A DNA stretch of 64,000 nucleotides from Cereibacter_A sp052244495 (GTDB lineage Bacteria; Pseudomonadota; Alphaproteobacteria; Rhodobacterales; Rhodobacteraceae). The translations under genes were made by a program, and so were the position numbers. Of the stretch, positions 16,673 to 24,719 are shown one piece after another. Positions within the stretch are counted from its first letter, which is position 1, and the number at the start of each line of letters is the position of its first letter. The notes under the pieces were generated by a model that was given only the letters and a program-made list of their open reading frames with translations, did no database searches and was not told where the DNA came from. The stretch lies in NCBI GenBank assembly GCA_052244495.1, contig JBQPXH010000006.1; one strand, written 5' to 3'.

Positions 16673-17153
16673 TCAGAAGCAACCCATGGAGACTCTCCGA
16701 CCATCGGGCATGCGCAGGACCACTCGCGCCGCATCGCAGGTCGGGTCCTCCGACTCGAGTTCCACACGAACGATTTCGAGATCCGGAAGCGCATATGTCG
16801 TCACCCGCCGCCAAAGCAGGGTTCGTCGACTCGAGCACGGCCCCGCCCCGGCCGTGGTCGAGGCGGAGGCTGATCGTTGCGCTGAAGAGCGCCATGCCGA
16901 GAAGCAGTCCCGAGAACACGAGGGGAAGCAGAAGGAAGCAGGTGACTCCGACCTGCACCCCCGCGACCAGCGGGCAGGCCCCGTCCACCTCCCGCTGAAG
17001 GTCCAGGAACGGGAATACGAAGGGCGCGGCCATCGGTGTCCACGCCAGCAGGAACAGGCGCAGCCAGAAGGGAAAGGTGCTCCGGAACACGATGGCATCG
17101 CCCTCGAAGGCGATGCACTGGTTCACCCTGCGGCAGGAATCCGGGCGCTGCAT
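16673..17153 (-). pseudogene. Frameshifted small membrane protein (hypothetical)
   Basis: Two minus-strand frames together make one sensible protein of about 160 residues. The first, from ATG 17153, encodes RSTFPFWLRLFLLAWTPMAA, a second hydrophobic span VGVTCFLLLPLVFSGLLLGM, and then STNPAL. The second frame takes over near 16812-16818 with WRRVTTYALPDLEIVRVELE and ends RMPDGRRVSMGCF at 16673. Restoring one base (GCTTTGG to GCTCTTTGG type) would join PAL to WRR. The N-terminal part has two membrane segments, and the C-terminal part is a soluble strand-rich tail. The family is unknown. A one-base deletion or a sequencing error is the simplest reading. Confidence 0.6.
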
Positions 17154-17268
17154 GCGGTTCCACCAGCGCCACCTCCATACCGACGAAAGATCCCGCGGCA
17201 GCGGAGGCAGCGCAAGGCTACTCCACCAGTGGAAGCAGGCCGGTCAGTGTCTGACGATGACAGGAAAG

Positions 17269-17345
17269 TGGCGCACCCGGAGCGATTCGAACGCCCGACC
17301 CTCAGATTCGTAGTCTGATGCTCTATCCAGCTGAGCTACGGGTGC
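17269..17345 (-). tRNA. tRNA-Arg (anticodon ACG)
   Basis: 77 bases on the minus strand including encoded CCA. The acceptor stem GCACCCG pairs with CGGGTGC with discriminator G. T8-A9, a D arm containing GCTCAGCTGGATAGAGC, an anticodon stem TCAGA/TCTGA with loop CTACGAA (anticodon ACG, read as ICG), and a T arm with loop TTCGAAT are all in place. Decodes CGU/CGC/CGA after deamination. Confidence 0.96.
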
Positions 17346-17488
17346 GCGGTGACGGCGATGTAGCCGGGGCTGCCGGACAATGCAAGGGCCGATCCGAAGA
17401 ATCTTGCCGCCGCGGTCAGAGGATCTTCGAAACAGGATGTCCGGCTCGCGAGGGCAGTGCGCAAGCTGGCGATCCTGCAGGCGATAGC

Positions 17489-18889
17489 TCAGGCAACGGC
17501 GCCGAGACCCGCCCCCTTCGGCAGTCGGATGATGAATTCGGTTCCCTCTCCGTCGCTGCGCAGGAGGTCGAGCCGCCCTCCGTGCCCCCGCACCAGTTCG
17601 GCCGAGATGGCGAGACCGAGGCCGGATCCGCCCTTGCGCGCGCCGCCCTGGAAGGCGGTGAAGAGATGCTCGCGCGCCTTGGCGGGCAGTCCGGGACCGG
17701 TGTCGCCCACCTTGATCCACCACTCCTCCTCGCCCTCTCCAGCGGACAGCTCGACCGTGCCCGACCGGCCCGTCATCTCGATGGCCTGCCGCGCGTTGCG
17801 CACGAGGTTGCCAAGAACACGATAGAGCTGCTCGCCATCTGCCCGGATCACCATGTTCCCCGGCACGTCGATCAGGCATCCGACGCTGCCGTCGGTCACG
17901 AGCGACTCGGCCTCGGCCACCTCCTCCATCAACCGGCGGAGGGGCACGCGCGCGATCTGCGGCGGCGGCTCCTCGGCCCGGCCGAAGGTCAGGGTGGATT
18001 CGCAGAGCGAGACCGCCCGCCGGATGGAGCCGACAAGCTTCGGGGCTGCCCGCGCCACGGCGGGATCGTCCGAGGCAGAAAGCCTGTCCGCGAAGAGCTG
18101 CGCTGTCGTCAGGATGTTGCGCAGGTCGTGGCTGATCTTGGCCACCGCCCCGCCGAGCTGCGCGAGTCGCTCCTTCTGCCGCAGGGCGCCGATGAGCTGC
18201 GTCTGCATCATCTGCATCGCCTCCTCGGCTTCCCGCAGTTCTCGGATGCCGGCGGTGGGCATGATCACCCGCCGCGCGTCCTCGGGCGCCTCGGCATAGG
18301 AGGTCATGTGCGCAACCACCCGCCGGATCGGCAAGACCATGAGCCGGCGGACCGCAAGGAACAGCAAGAGCGCCGTCACCATCGAGATCAGGGCCGAGAA
18401 GACGAGCACGCGCGCGCCATGCTCGAGCATCGCCGTCCGCATCGGGCCGCGCTCGAGCGCCACCTCGATCTGCTGGCCGCCACTCTCGACCGGCTCGCCG
18501 ATGATCCGGATCACGCCCTCCCGGTCGAGCACGTCCATGAAGGCGTCCCGGACCAGACCCAGCGGCCCCGCATAACGCAGATCGTAGGTCACCTCGACCG
18601 GAACGGGGATCGGAGACGAGAGGATGAGCTGGCGCACCTCGTCGCGCCGCAGAACGACGTTGTAGACGCCGGCATTCGCGAGAAGCTCCGCTTCAAGCTC
18701 GGGCGTGATCATCTCGTCCGTGGCCAGAAGCGCCAGAGAGGCGATCTGAGCCTTCTCGAGCCTGAGCAGCAGGTAATCCTGGCGGAACCTCGCCACCGAG
18801 GGCACGAGGATCAGCACCTCCGCCAGCATGACGAAGGCGGCGGTCAGCAGCAGGAACCGCCCGGAGAGCGTGTTCAGGAACCGCCGCAA
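17489..18889 (-). CDS. Membrane sensor histidine kinase (orphan)
   Basis: Predicted 466-residue kinase. Transmembrane helices lie near 11-31 and 161-181, with a 130-residue periplasmic sensor domain between them, then a HAMP-like linker. The phospho-accepting H254 is in AKISHDLRNILTTAQLF, with N box NLVRNARQAIEM, G1 GDTGPGLP and G2 GGSGLGLAIS. The start is TTG 18889, with AAGGA seven bases upstream. It is needed to include the first membrane helix. No response regulator gene is adjacent, so its partner is elsewhere. The H-box and the spacing to NIL resemble HPK4-type kinases. Confidence 0.88.
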   Translation of the reverse strand: MRRFLNTLSGRFLLLTAAFVMLAEVLILVPSVARFRQDYLLLRLEKAQIASLALLATDEMITPELEAELLANAGVYNVVLRRDEVRQLILSSPIPVPVEVTYDLRYAGPLGLVRDAFMDVLDREGVIRIIGEPVESGGQQIEVALERGPMRTAMLEHGARVLVFSALISMVTALLLFLAVRRLMVLPIRRVVAHMTSYAEAPEDARRVIMPTAGIRELREAEEAMQMMQTQLIGALRQKERLAQLGGAVAKISHDLRNILTTAQLFADRLSASDDPAVARAAPKLVGSIRRAVSLCESTLTFGRAEEPPPQIARVPLRRLMEEVAEAESLVTDGSVGCLIDVPGNMVIRADGEQLYRVLGNLVRNARQAIEMTGRSGTVELSAGEGEEEWWIKVGDTGPGLPAKAREHLFTAFQGGARKGGSGLGLAISAELVRGHGGRLDLLRSDGEGTEFIIRLPKGAGLGAVA

Positions 18890-18946
18890 GATCTCGTCCT
18901 TCCGACTCTACCCGCTACAAACTTGCCCGTCGGCCCCATGGGTCCG

Positions 18947-20359
18947 TCACGGCAGGAGGCGCTGCAGGCTGCGCACCGCCGTCCTGACCACCCGACTATC
19001 AAAGAGCTTGGGGGAAAAATAGGCTCCCGCCGCACGTTTCGACAGTTCGCCGATCGTGGGATAGGGCAGCACGACCCCGGCCAGCGTCGAGAGCTTCGTG
19101 CCCGAGGCCAGCGCCACGGCCCAGAGGCCGATCATCTCGCCGGCCTGCGGGCCCACGATCGAGACGCCCACCGGCCGACCGCGCGCCACCATCAGCTTCA
19201 CGAGGCCCTCGGTCTCGGCCTCGGCCTGCGCGCGGTCGCTGCCCGAGAAGGGCACACGCAGCACCTCGAGCCTGTCGTCATGCAGCTTCCGCGCCTCCGC
19301 CTCGGTTGGCCCGACCTGGGCGAGTTCGGGTTCGGTATAGGTGACGTGCGGAATGAGCGCGGTGGCCTTCGAGGGCAGCCCGAACAGGATCGAGCGGATC
19401 ACCACAGAGGCGTGGTAGCCCGCAAGATGGGTGAACTGAAGCCCGCCCGCCGCATCGCCCACCGCATAGATGCGCCGGTTCGACGATCGCAGGTCCGCCC
19501 CCACCTTCACGCCCTTCTCCGTCACCTCGACGCCCGCAGCGGCCGGGTCGAGCGCTTCGAGCGCCGGCTTCCTGCCGGCAGCCACCAGAAGATGCGACCC
19601 GACGATCCAGCGATCCCCCGCCTTGACCGCGACCCCCTCGGCGCGGCCTTCCACCGCTTCGGCCGAAGCGCCCTCGACGAGGTCCACCCCTTCGGCCCGC
19701 AGCCTGTCGAGCACGAACTTCGCAAGTTCGGGATCATCCTTCGCCAGCGCCTTGCCGCCCGCGATGACCGTGACCTTCACGCCCAGCCGGCAGTGGGCCT
19801 GCGCCATCTCGATCCCGACCGGGCCGCCACCGATGACGATCAGGTGCTCGGGCCTTTCACGAAGCGCGAAGATCGTCTCGTTTGTCAGCGTCTCCACCTG
19901 GTCGATGCCCGGAATGGGCGGCACCACGGGGCGCGAGCCCGTCGCGATCACGAAGCGCCGCGCGGTGACCGTCCGCGCGCCCACGCGCAGCTCGGTCGGC
20001 GAGACGAAGCGGCCCCAGTCGCGCAGGACGCGCACTCCCAGCCCCTCGAATCGCTCCTGGCTGTCGTGCGGCGCAATGGCGGCGATGGTGCGGGCGACGT
20101 GATCCTTGACGGCGGCGAAGTCGATCTCGGGCTCGACCGGGCGGATGCCGAAGGCTCCGGCCGTGCGCATCGCCTGGGCCGCCTTGCCCGCCGCGAGCAG
20201 CGCCTTCGAGGGAACGCAGCCCACGTTGAGGCAGTCGCCGCCCATCTCGCCCGCCTCGACCAGCACGACCCGCGCCCCCATCTGCGCCGCCCCCGCCGCG
20301 ACCGACAGCCCGCCCGAGCCTGCGCCGATGACGCAGAGATCCGCCCTGATCCGCTCCAT
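18947..20359 (-). CDS. Pyridine nucleotide-disulfide oxidoreductase (dihydrolipoamide dehydrogenase/MerA-like)
   Basis: Predicted 470-residue flavoprotein. FAD motif DLCVIGAGSGGLSVAAGAAQ, redox disulfide GGDCLNVGCVPSKALL (two Cys five residues apart), NAD(P) motif LIVIGGGPVGIEMAQAHCRL, second FAD motif RIYAVGDAAGGLQFTHLAGY. The C-terminal dimer domain lacks the HxHPT/HAHPT signature of true lipoamide dehydrogenase (here VLPYPTIGELSKRA), which places it with the MerA-like/DUF subgroup often encoded with TVP38 proteins. It lacks an N-terminal heavy-metal domain and a C-terminal CC pair, so mercury reduction is unlikely. The start ATG 20359 overlaps the upstream stop (TGATG). Confidence 0.88.
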   Translation of the reverse strand: MERIRADLCVIGAGSGGLSVAAGAAQMGARVVLVEAGEMGGDCLNVGCVPSKALLAAGKAAQAMRTAGAFGIRPVEPEIDFAAVKDHVARTIAAIAPHDSQERFEGLGVRVLRDWGRFVSPTELRVGARTVTARRFVIATGSRPVVPPIPGIDQVETLTNETIFALRERPEHLIVIGGGPVGIEMAQAHCRLGVKVTVIAGGKALAKDDPELAKFVLDRLRAEGVDLVEGASAEAVEGRAEGVAVKAGDRWIVGSHLLVAAGRKPALEALDPAAAGVEVTEKGVKVGADLRSSNRRIYAVGDAAGGLQFTHLAGYHASVVIRSILFGLPSKATALIPHVTYTEPELAQVGPTEAEARKLHDDRLEVLRVPFSGSDRAQAEAETEGLVKLMVARGRPVGVSIVGPQAGEMIGLWAVALASGTKLSTLAGVVLPYPTIGELSKRAAGAYFSPKLFDSRVVRTAVRSLQRLLP

Positions 20360-21102
20360 CACCGCCCCTTCCTTGCGAATTTCAGGACGATAGGCAGCGC
20401 CGAGAGCGCGGCAAGTCCCAGGAGCGGCCCGAGCACCGGAGGCGTGAAGATCACGCCCAGATCCGGCGCTTCTCCGCGCGCGAGCACGGCGCCGAGGCCG
20501 GTACCGACCGACGTGTAGACCAGTGCGCCCGGCAGGATGCCGAGAACGGTGCTGATCGCGAAGCGATGGAGCGGCACGTTGAGGAAGGCGGGCAGGAGGT
20601 TTGCCACGAAGAAGGGCACGACGGGCACCAGCCGCATGAGGAACAGCACCGACCACTCGCTTTCCTTCAGCCCCGCCTGCAGTCGCGCGACCGCTCCGCC
20701 CTGCGCCGAGATCCGCTCGGCGAACCGGGCTCCGAGACCCGCCCTTGCCGCGAGGAAGAGGAGCACCGCACCCGCCGAGGCGGCCCCCACATTGTAGAGG
20801 ACGCCCGGAAAGAGCCCGAAGAGGAATCCCCCCGTCAGCGTGCAGATCAGCGCGCCCGGCAGGCTGAAGGTCACGACCGCCACGTAGGCCGCCAGGAAGG
20901 CCAGCACGGCCGCGGCATGATGGGCGTCGCGGAAATCGAGCAGCGCCTCGCGGTGACGGGCGAGCGTTTCGAAGGACAGCTGGTCCCGCAAGAGAACCGC
21001 CCCGGCGACCGCCACGAGGAGGATGGCGAGGATCGGCAGGCGTCGGGAAAGCTTGGCGGATCGGTTCGGGTGCAAGGGCGGCTCCATGCGGGTCGCCCTC
21101 AA
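20359..21102 (-). CDS. TVP38/TMEM64 (VTT/SNARE-associated) membrane protein
   Basis: Predicted 247-residue inner-membrane protein of the DedA-like VTT superfamily. Five or six hydrophobic segments, with signatures FSLPGALICTLTGGFLFGLF (the VTT reentrant region), RFAERISAQGGAVARLQAGL, LFLMRLVPVVPFFVANLLPA and GILPGALVYTSVGTGLG. Family members are thought to be lipid scramblases or small-solute transporters. The tight TGATG coupling to the oxidoreductase gene is seen widely and suggests a shared but undefined process. Confidence 0.9.
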   Translation of the reverse strand: MRATRMEPPLHPNRSAKLSRRLPILAILLVAVAGAVLLRDQLSFETLARHREALLDFRDAHHAAAVLAFLAAYVAVVTFSLPGALICTLTGGFLFGLFPGVLYNVGAASAGAVLLFLAARAGLGARFAERISAQGGAVARLQAGLKESEWSVLFLMRLVPVVPFFVANLLPAFLNVPLHRFAISTVLGILPGALVYTSVGTGLGAVLARGEAPDLGVIFTPPVLGPLLGLAALSALPIVLKFARKGR

Positions 21103-21171
21103 GATGGGGCGACGCAGGCGCGGGGGCCAGTGCCTTGGCGCGCAGGCCCCGATTTTTGTGATGCGGACGAA

Positions 21172-21200
21172 TTGACTTGCACCGTCGCCGCAACTATGAG
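21172..21200 (+). promoter_or_regulatory. Housekeeping promoter of rpmH-rnpA
   Basis: TTGACT (21172-21177), a 17-base spacer and TATGAG (21195-21200) lie 70 bases before rpmH. This is one of the best sigma-70-type matches in the window, fitting a highly expressed ribosomal gene. Confidence 0.75.
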
Positions 21201-21269
21201 GCGGGCTTCAAAGGAACGTGGCCTGCGAATCCGCGGGGGTTCCGGCTGCACACCTGATGGAGATCCGCG

Positions 21270-21404
21270 ATGAAGCGCACTTTTCAACCGTCGAACCTGG
21301 TCCGCGCGCGTCGCCACGGCTTCCGCGCGCGCATGGCCACCAAGGGCGGCCGCCTCGTGCTGAACGCCCGCCGCGCCAAGGGCCGCAAGAAGCTCTCGGC
21401 CTGA
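21270..21404 (+). CDS. rpmH: Ribosomal protein bL34
   Basis: 44-residue bL34 with the full family sequence: MKRTFQPSNLVRARRHGFRA, then RMATKGGRLVLNARRAKGRK and KLSA. GGAGA precedes ATG 21270. It heads the conserved rpmH-rnpA-yidD cluster. Confidence 0.98.
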   Translation: MKRTFQPSNLVRARRHGFRARMATKGGRLVLNARRAKGRKKLSA

Positions 21405-21426
21405 GCGACCGCAAGGGCCCAGTGAC

Positions 21427-21840
21427 ATGACGCCGCCGGAGGCCGGAGGGACAGGCAGCAATGCCGCGTCCGCCGGCTCTCCGGCGGCGTCGGCACTTTC
21501 GGGTCCCGAAGTTCTGCGCAAGCGCGCCGACTTCCTGCGCGCCGCACAGGCGCGCCGGCAGGGCACCCCCGGCTTCCTGCTGCAGGCCCGCCGCCGCGAC
21601 GCGGAAGGCGGCATCCGGGTCGGCTTCACCTGCTCGAAGAAGGTCGGCAATGCGGTGACGCGCAACCGTGCCAAGCGGCGCCTGCGTGCGCTCGCGCGCG
21701 AGGTGCTGGCGGCGAAGGGCTATCCGGGCTGGGACTACGTCCTCGTCGGGCGCCCCGGCGCCACGGTCGAGCGGCCCTATGCCGCGCTGCTCGCCGACCT
21801 CGAACGTGCCCTGCGCCAGATCCACGGCGAACGGTCATGA
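21427..21840 (+). CDS. rnpA: Ribonuclease P protein component
   Basis: Predicted 137-residue RnpA, which with M1 RNA trims the 5' leader of tRNA precursors. VLRKRADFLRAAQARRQGTP starts the core. The RNR motif is in GNAVTRNRAKRRLRALAREV. A 25-residue Ala/Gly/Ser-rich extension precedes the core if ATG 21427 is used. An internal start would remove it, but no other ATG is available before VLRKR. Confidence 0.95.
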   Translation: MTPPEAGGTGSNAASAGSPAASALSGPEVLRKRADFLRAAQARRQGTPGFLLQARRRDAEGGIRVGFTCSKKVGNAVTRNRAKRRLRALAREVLAAKGYPGWDYVLVGRPGATVERPYAALLADLERALRQIHGERS

Positions 21841-22091
21841 CGCCGTTCGCGCAGATCCTCGCGCTGCCGGTGCACGCTTACCGTCTGCTCCTCAGCCCCT
21901 GGGTTGGCCATGGTTGCCGCTACCAGCCCACCTGCTCGGTCTATGCGCTCGAGGCGCTGGAGCGGCATGGCGCAGTCCGCGGCGGCTGGCTCGCTGCAAG
22001 ACGCATTCTGAGCTGTCATCCCTGGGGCGGATCGGGCTACGATCCCGTACCGGGCGCCGACCCCGAGCACGACCGGCGCTCCCGCGGCTGA
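21837..22091 (+). CDS. yidD: Membrane protein insertion efficiency factor YidD
   Basis: Predicted 84-residue amphipathic protein: LPVHAYRLLLSPWVGHGCRY, QPTCSVYALEALERHGAVRG, GWLAARRILSCHPWGGSGYD, PVP. It has the three conserved cysteines. The start overlaps the rnpA stop by four bases (ATGA). YidD assists YidC-dependent insertion, but yidC here is separated by two other genes. Confidence 0.95.
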   Translation: MTPFAQILALPVHAYRLLLSPWVGHGCRYQPTCSVYALEALERHGAVRGGWLAARRILSCHPWGGSGYDPVPGADPEHDRRSRG

Positions 22092-22117
22092 GCGCCTCCA
22101 CCCCGCCGGAGACCCGC

Positions 22118-22996
22118 ATGTTCGACGATCAGGACGAGATCCATCCGCTGCTCGCCGGCGCCCCGCAGACGACCGAGTTCCGCAAGCTGCGCAAGCGCAT
22201 CGTGCGCGAGGTCCGCGAGGCGATCGAGACCTACGGCATGGTCGAGCGCGGCGCGCGCTGGCTCGTCTGTCTCTCGGGCGGCAAGGACAGCTACACGCTG
22301 CTCGCGGTGCTCCACGAGCTGAAATGGCGCGGTCTCCTGCCTGTGGATCTGCTCGCCTGCAACCTCGACCAGGGCCAGCCGGGCTTTCCCGCCACGGTCC
22401 TGCCCGAGTTCCTGAGCCGGATGGGGGTCGAGCACCGGATCGAGTATCAGGACACCTATTCCATCGTCATGGACAAGATCCCGCAGGGTCGGACCTACTG
22501 CTCGCTCTGCTCGCGGCTCCGGCGCGGCAACCTCTACCGCATCGCGCGCGAGGAGGGCTGTTCGGCCGTGGTGCTTGGCCACCACCGCGACGACATCCTC
22601 GAGACCTTCTTCATGAACCTCTTCCATGGCGGGCGCTTGGCCACCATGCCGCCCAAGCTGGTGAACGAGGACGGAGACCTCTTCGTCTACCGCCCGCTCG
22701 CCTTCGTGGCCGAGGCCGACTGCGAGAAGTTCGCCCGCGCGATGGATTATCCGATCATCCCCTGCGACCTCTGCGGCTCGCAGGAGGGGCTGCAGCGCCA
22801 GCAGGTGAAGCAGATCCTCGATGGCTGGGAGGCGCGCAGCCCCGGCCGCCGGCAGGTGATGTTCCGCGCCCTGATGAATGCGCGGCCCTCGCATCTCCTC
22901 GATCCCGGCCTCTTCGACTTCACAGGCCTTGCCACCGCGACACCTTCCGCGGACGCGATGAGGGAAAATCCGCCGCAACTGAGGGGCGAGGATTAA
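22118..22996 (+). CDS. ttcA: tRNA 2-thiocytidine synthetase TtcA
   Basis: Predicted 292-residue ATP- and Fe-S-dependent thiolase making s2C32 in some tRNAs. PP-loop LVCLSGGKDSYTLLAVL, then the cluster-binding cysteines CSLCSRLRRGNLYRIA and a further C in CDLCGSQEGLQRQQVKQ, and GHHRDDILETFFMNLFHGG. ATG 22118 follows yidD by 26 bases. The preceding open frame is shadow. The C-terminal RPSHLLDPGLFDF block is typical. Confidence 0.93.
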   Translation: MFDDQDEIHPLLAGAPQTTEFRKLRKRIVREVREAIETYGMVERGARWLVCLSGGKDSYTLLAVLHELKWRGLLPVDLLACNLDQGQPGFPATVLPEFLSRMGVEHRIEYQDTYSIVMDKIPQGRTYCSLCSRLRRGNLYRIAREEGCSAVVLGHHRDDILETFFMNLFHGGRLATMPPKLVNEDGDLFVYRPLAFVAEADCEKFARAMDYPIIPCDLCGSQEGLQRQQVKQILDGWEARSPGRRQVMFRALMNARPSHLLDPGLFDFTGLATATPSADAMRENPPQLRGED

Positions 22997-23071
22997 CCTC
23001 CCGCTGAGACTCCCTGCCTAAGGTGTGCGGCCGTGGCCTGTCGGCCCGGCGGCACGAAAAGGGGTTCTTCT

Positions 23072-24598
23072 ATGCAACTGATGGGCGGATCGACCGCGGC
23101 ACTGCTCCGCATGGGAAACCTGCTGCGCCGGCCCGAGATCCTGGCCTTCCTGCCCACGGCGACGCTGCTGGCCTACTGGCTCGGGGGTGAGCGTCCGCTC
23201 GTCCTCGTGGCTCTCGGCCTGCCGCTTCTCTACGCGGCCGGGGGCGCTTTCCGCGATGCGCGGCCACCCGCAGTGCGCGAGGGGCTGGCGTTGCGTCCAC
23301 AGGTGATCGCGGCGCTCGACCACGTGCTCCGCGCACACGAGGCGACCGGGCGGACGACGGGATGCCTGGTGCTGCAGTTCGACGCAATGGACAAGCTGCT
23401 CGACCGCCATGGCCGCGCCGCGCAGTCCGAGGTGCTCGCCCGCAGTGGCGAGCGTCTGTGCAGCGCACTGCGCGAGGGGGATACCGTCGCTCGTCTGGAG
23501 GGTGGCGGGCTGGCGGTCGCGCTGCATCCGGTGCGTCGGCTGGACCTGGAGTCGATGGCGCAGCTTGCCGCCCGGCTGCAGGCGGCCGTGGCGCCACCGA
23601 TCAGCCTTGAAGGCACGAAGCTCTACGTGACCTGCTCGATCGGCTTCTGCCTGGCCGAGCGCACGCCCGCACCGACGGGCGCAGCGCTTCTCGATGCGGC
23701 ACAGGTGGCGGCCGACGAGGCGGCGCGCAACGGCCCCGGCGCCGTGCGCGGCTATGCCCCGGAAATGGCGCGGAAGCGTGCGGATCGCGATGCCTTCCGC
23801 GAGGTCCTGGAAACCGCGCTCGACGCCGGCCAGTTCGTCGCCTGGTTCCAGCCGCAGATCCGGACGCCCGACGGCGGCATCGGCGGATTCGAGGTGCTCG
23901 CCCGATGGCAGCACCCCGAGCGTGGCCTGGTGATGCCGGCGAAGTTCCTCCCCGCAATCGAGGATGCCGGCCTGTCCGAGCGGTTGGGCGAAGTCATGCT
24001 GTACCAGGCGCTTACGGCGCTGCGCCTCTGGGACAGGGCCGGCATTCGCGTCCCGAGCGTCGCGGTGAACTTCTCGGACTCCGAGCTTCGCAACCCCCGC
24101 CTCGTGGATCGGTTGAAGTGGGAGCTCGACCGATTCGAGCTCAGCCCTTCGCGACTTTCCGTCGAGATCCTGGAGACGGTGGTGGCCGAGGGCGCCAGCG
24201 ACGTCGTCGTTCACAACATCGCGGGCCTGGCCTCTCTCGGCTGCGGCATCGACCTCGACGACTTCGGAACCGGCCATACCTCGATCACCACGATCCGCCG
24301 CTTCGCCCTGCGCCGGCTGAAGATCGACCGAAGCTTCGTGACAAGGGCGGATTCGGACAGCGACCAGCAGACGATGCTCGCCGCGATCATCTCGATGGCC
24401 AGGCAGCTGGGCCTCGAAACGGTGGCCGAAGGCGTGGAAACGCCCGGAGAACTGACCATGCTGACGAAGCTCGGCTGCGGATACCTCCAGGGCTACGAGA
24501 TCGCCCGCCCCATGCCCCTTGCCGACGCGACCGCCTGGCTGCAGGATCGCCGCGCTGCAAGCGTACCCTCCGCCCGGCGCGGATCGGCTGGCGCGTGA
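23072..24598 (+). CDS. Cyclic-di-GMP phosphodiesterase with degenerate GGDEF and intact EAL domain
   Basis: Predicted 508-residue membrane protein. Two hydrophobic segments (about 22-36 and 43-57) anchor it. A GGDEF-like domain (about 75-235) has lost its signature: the active loop reads RLEGGGL at 141-147. The EAL domain (about 240-495) keeps what catalysis needs: EVL at 274-276, N333, E365, DD at 394-395, K417, E453 and YLQGY at 471-475. The likely net activity is c-di-GMP hydrolysis, with the dead GGDEF as a possible GTP sensor. ATG 23072 has AAGGGG seven bases upstream. It interrupts the usual yidD-yidC neighbourhood together with ttcA. Confidence 0.92.
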   Translation: MQLMGGSTAALLRMGNLLRRPEILAFLPTATLLAYWLGGERPLVLVALGLPLLYAAGGAFRDARPPAVREGLALRPQVIAALDHVLRAHEATGRTTGCLVLQFDAMDKLLDRHGRAAQSEVLARSGERLCSALREGDTVARLEGGGLAVALHPVRRLDLESMAQLAARLQAAVAPPISLEGTKLYVTCSIGFCLAERTPAPTGAALLDAAQVAADEAARNGPGAVRGYAPEMARKRADRDAFREVLETALDAGQFVAWFQPQIRTPDGGIGGFEVLARWQHPERGLVMPAKFLPAIEDAGLSERLGEVMLYQALTALRLWDRAGIRVPSVAVNFSDSELRNPRLVDRLKWELDRFELSPSRLSVEILETVVAEGASDVVVHNIAGLASLGCGIDLDDFGTGHTSITTIRRFALRRLKIDRSFVTRADSDSDQQTMLAAIISMARQLGLETVAEGVETPGELTMLTKLGCGYLQGYEIARPMPLADATAWLQDRRAASVPSARRGSAGA

Positions 24599-24719
24599 TC
24601 GGGATGCCGCTTCTCCACCGATCCGGGGCGAAAGCGACCCACCGCCGCCCCGCGGGTAAAACCGCTTGACCTTTGCAGCCCCCTTCTGTTGAACGACCGC
24701 ACCCCTGAACAGGAACCGC

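Noticed and set aside
16673..17153. Programmed ribosomal frameshift
   Set aside because: No slippery heptamer with downstream structure was evident at the switch. A simple indel explains it better.
13143..17318. A 1391-codon plus-strand open frame
   Set aside because: Runs antisense through the GNAT genes and ffh and through the LysR gene in another frame. It is a by-product of high GC content; its composition is low-complexity Arg/Ala/His.
18947..20359. Mercuric reductase
   Set aside because: No N-terminal HMA domain, no C-terminal Cys pair and no mer genes nearby.
17318..20518. A 1066-codon plus-strand open frame
   Set aside because: Antisense to the histidine kinase and disulfide oxidoreductase, whose protein motifs are certain.
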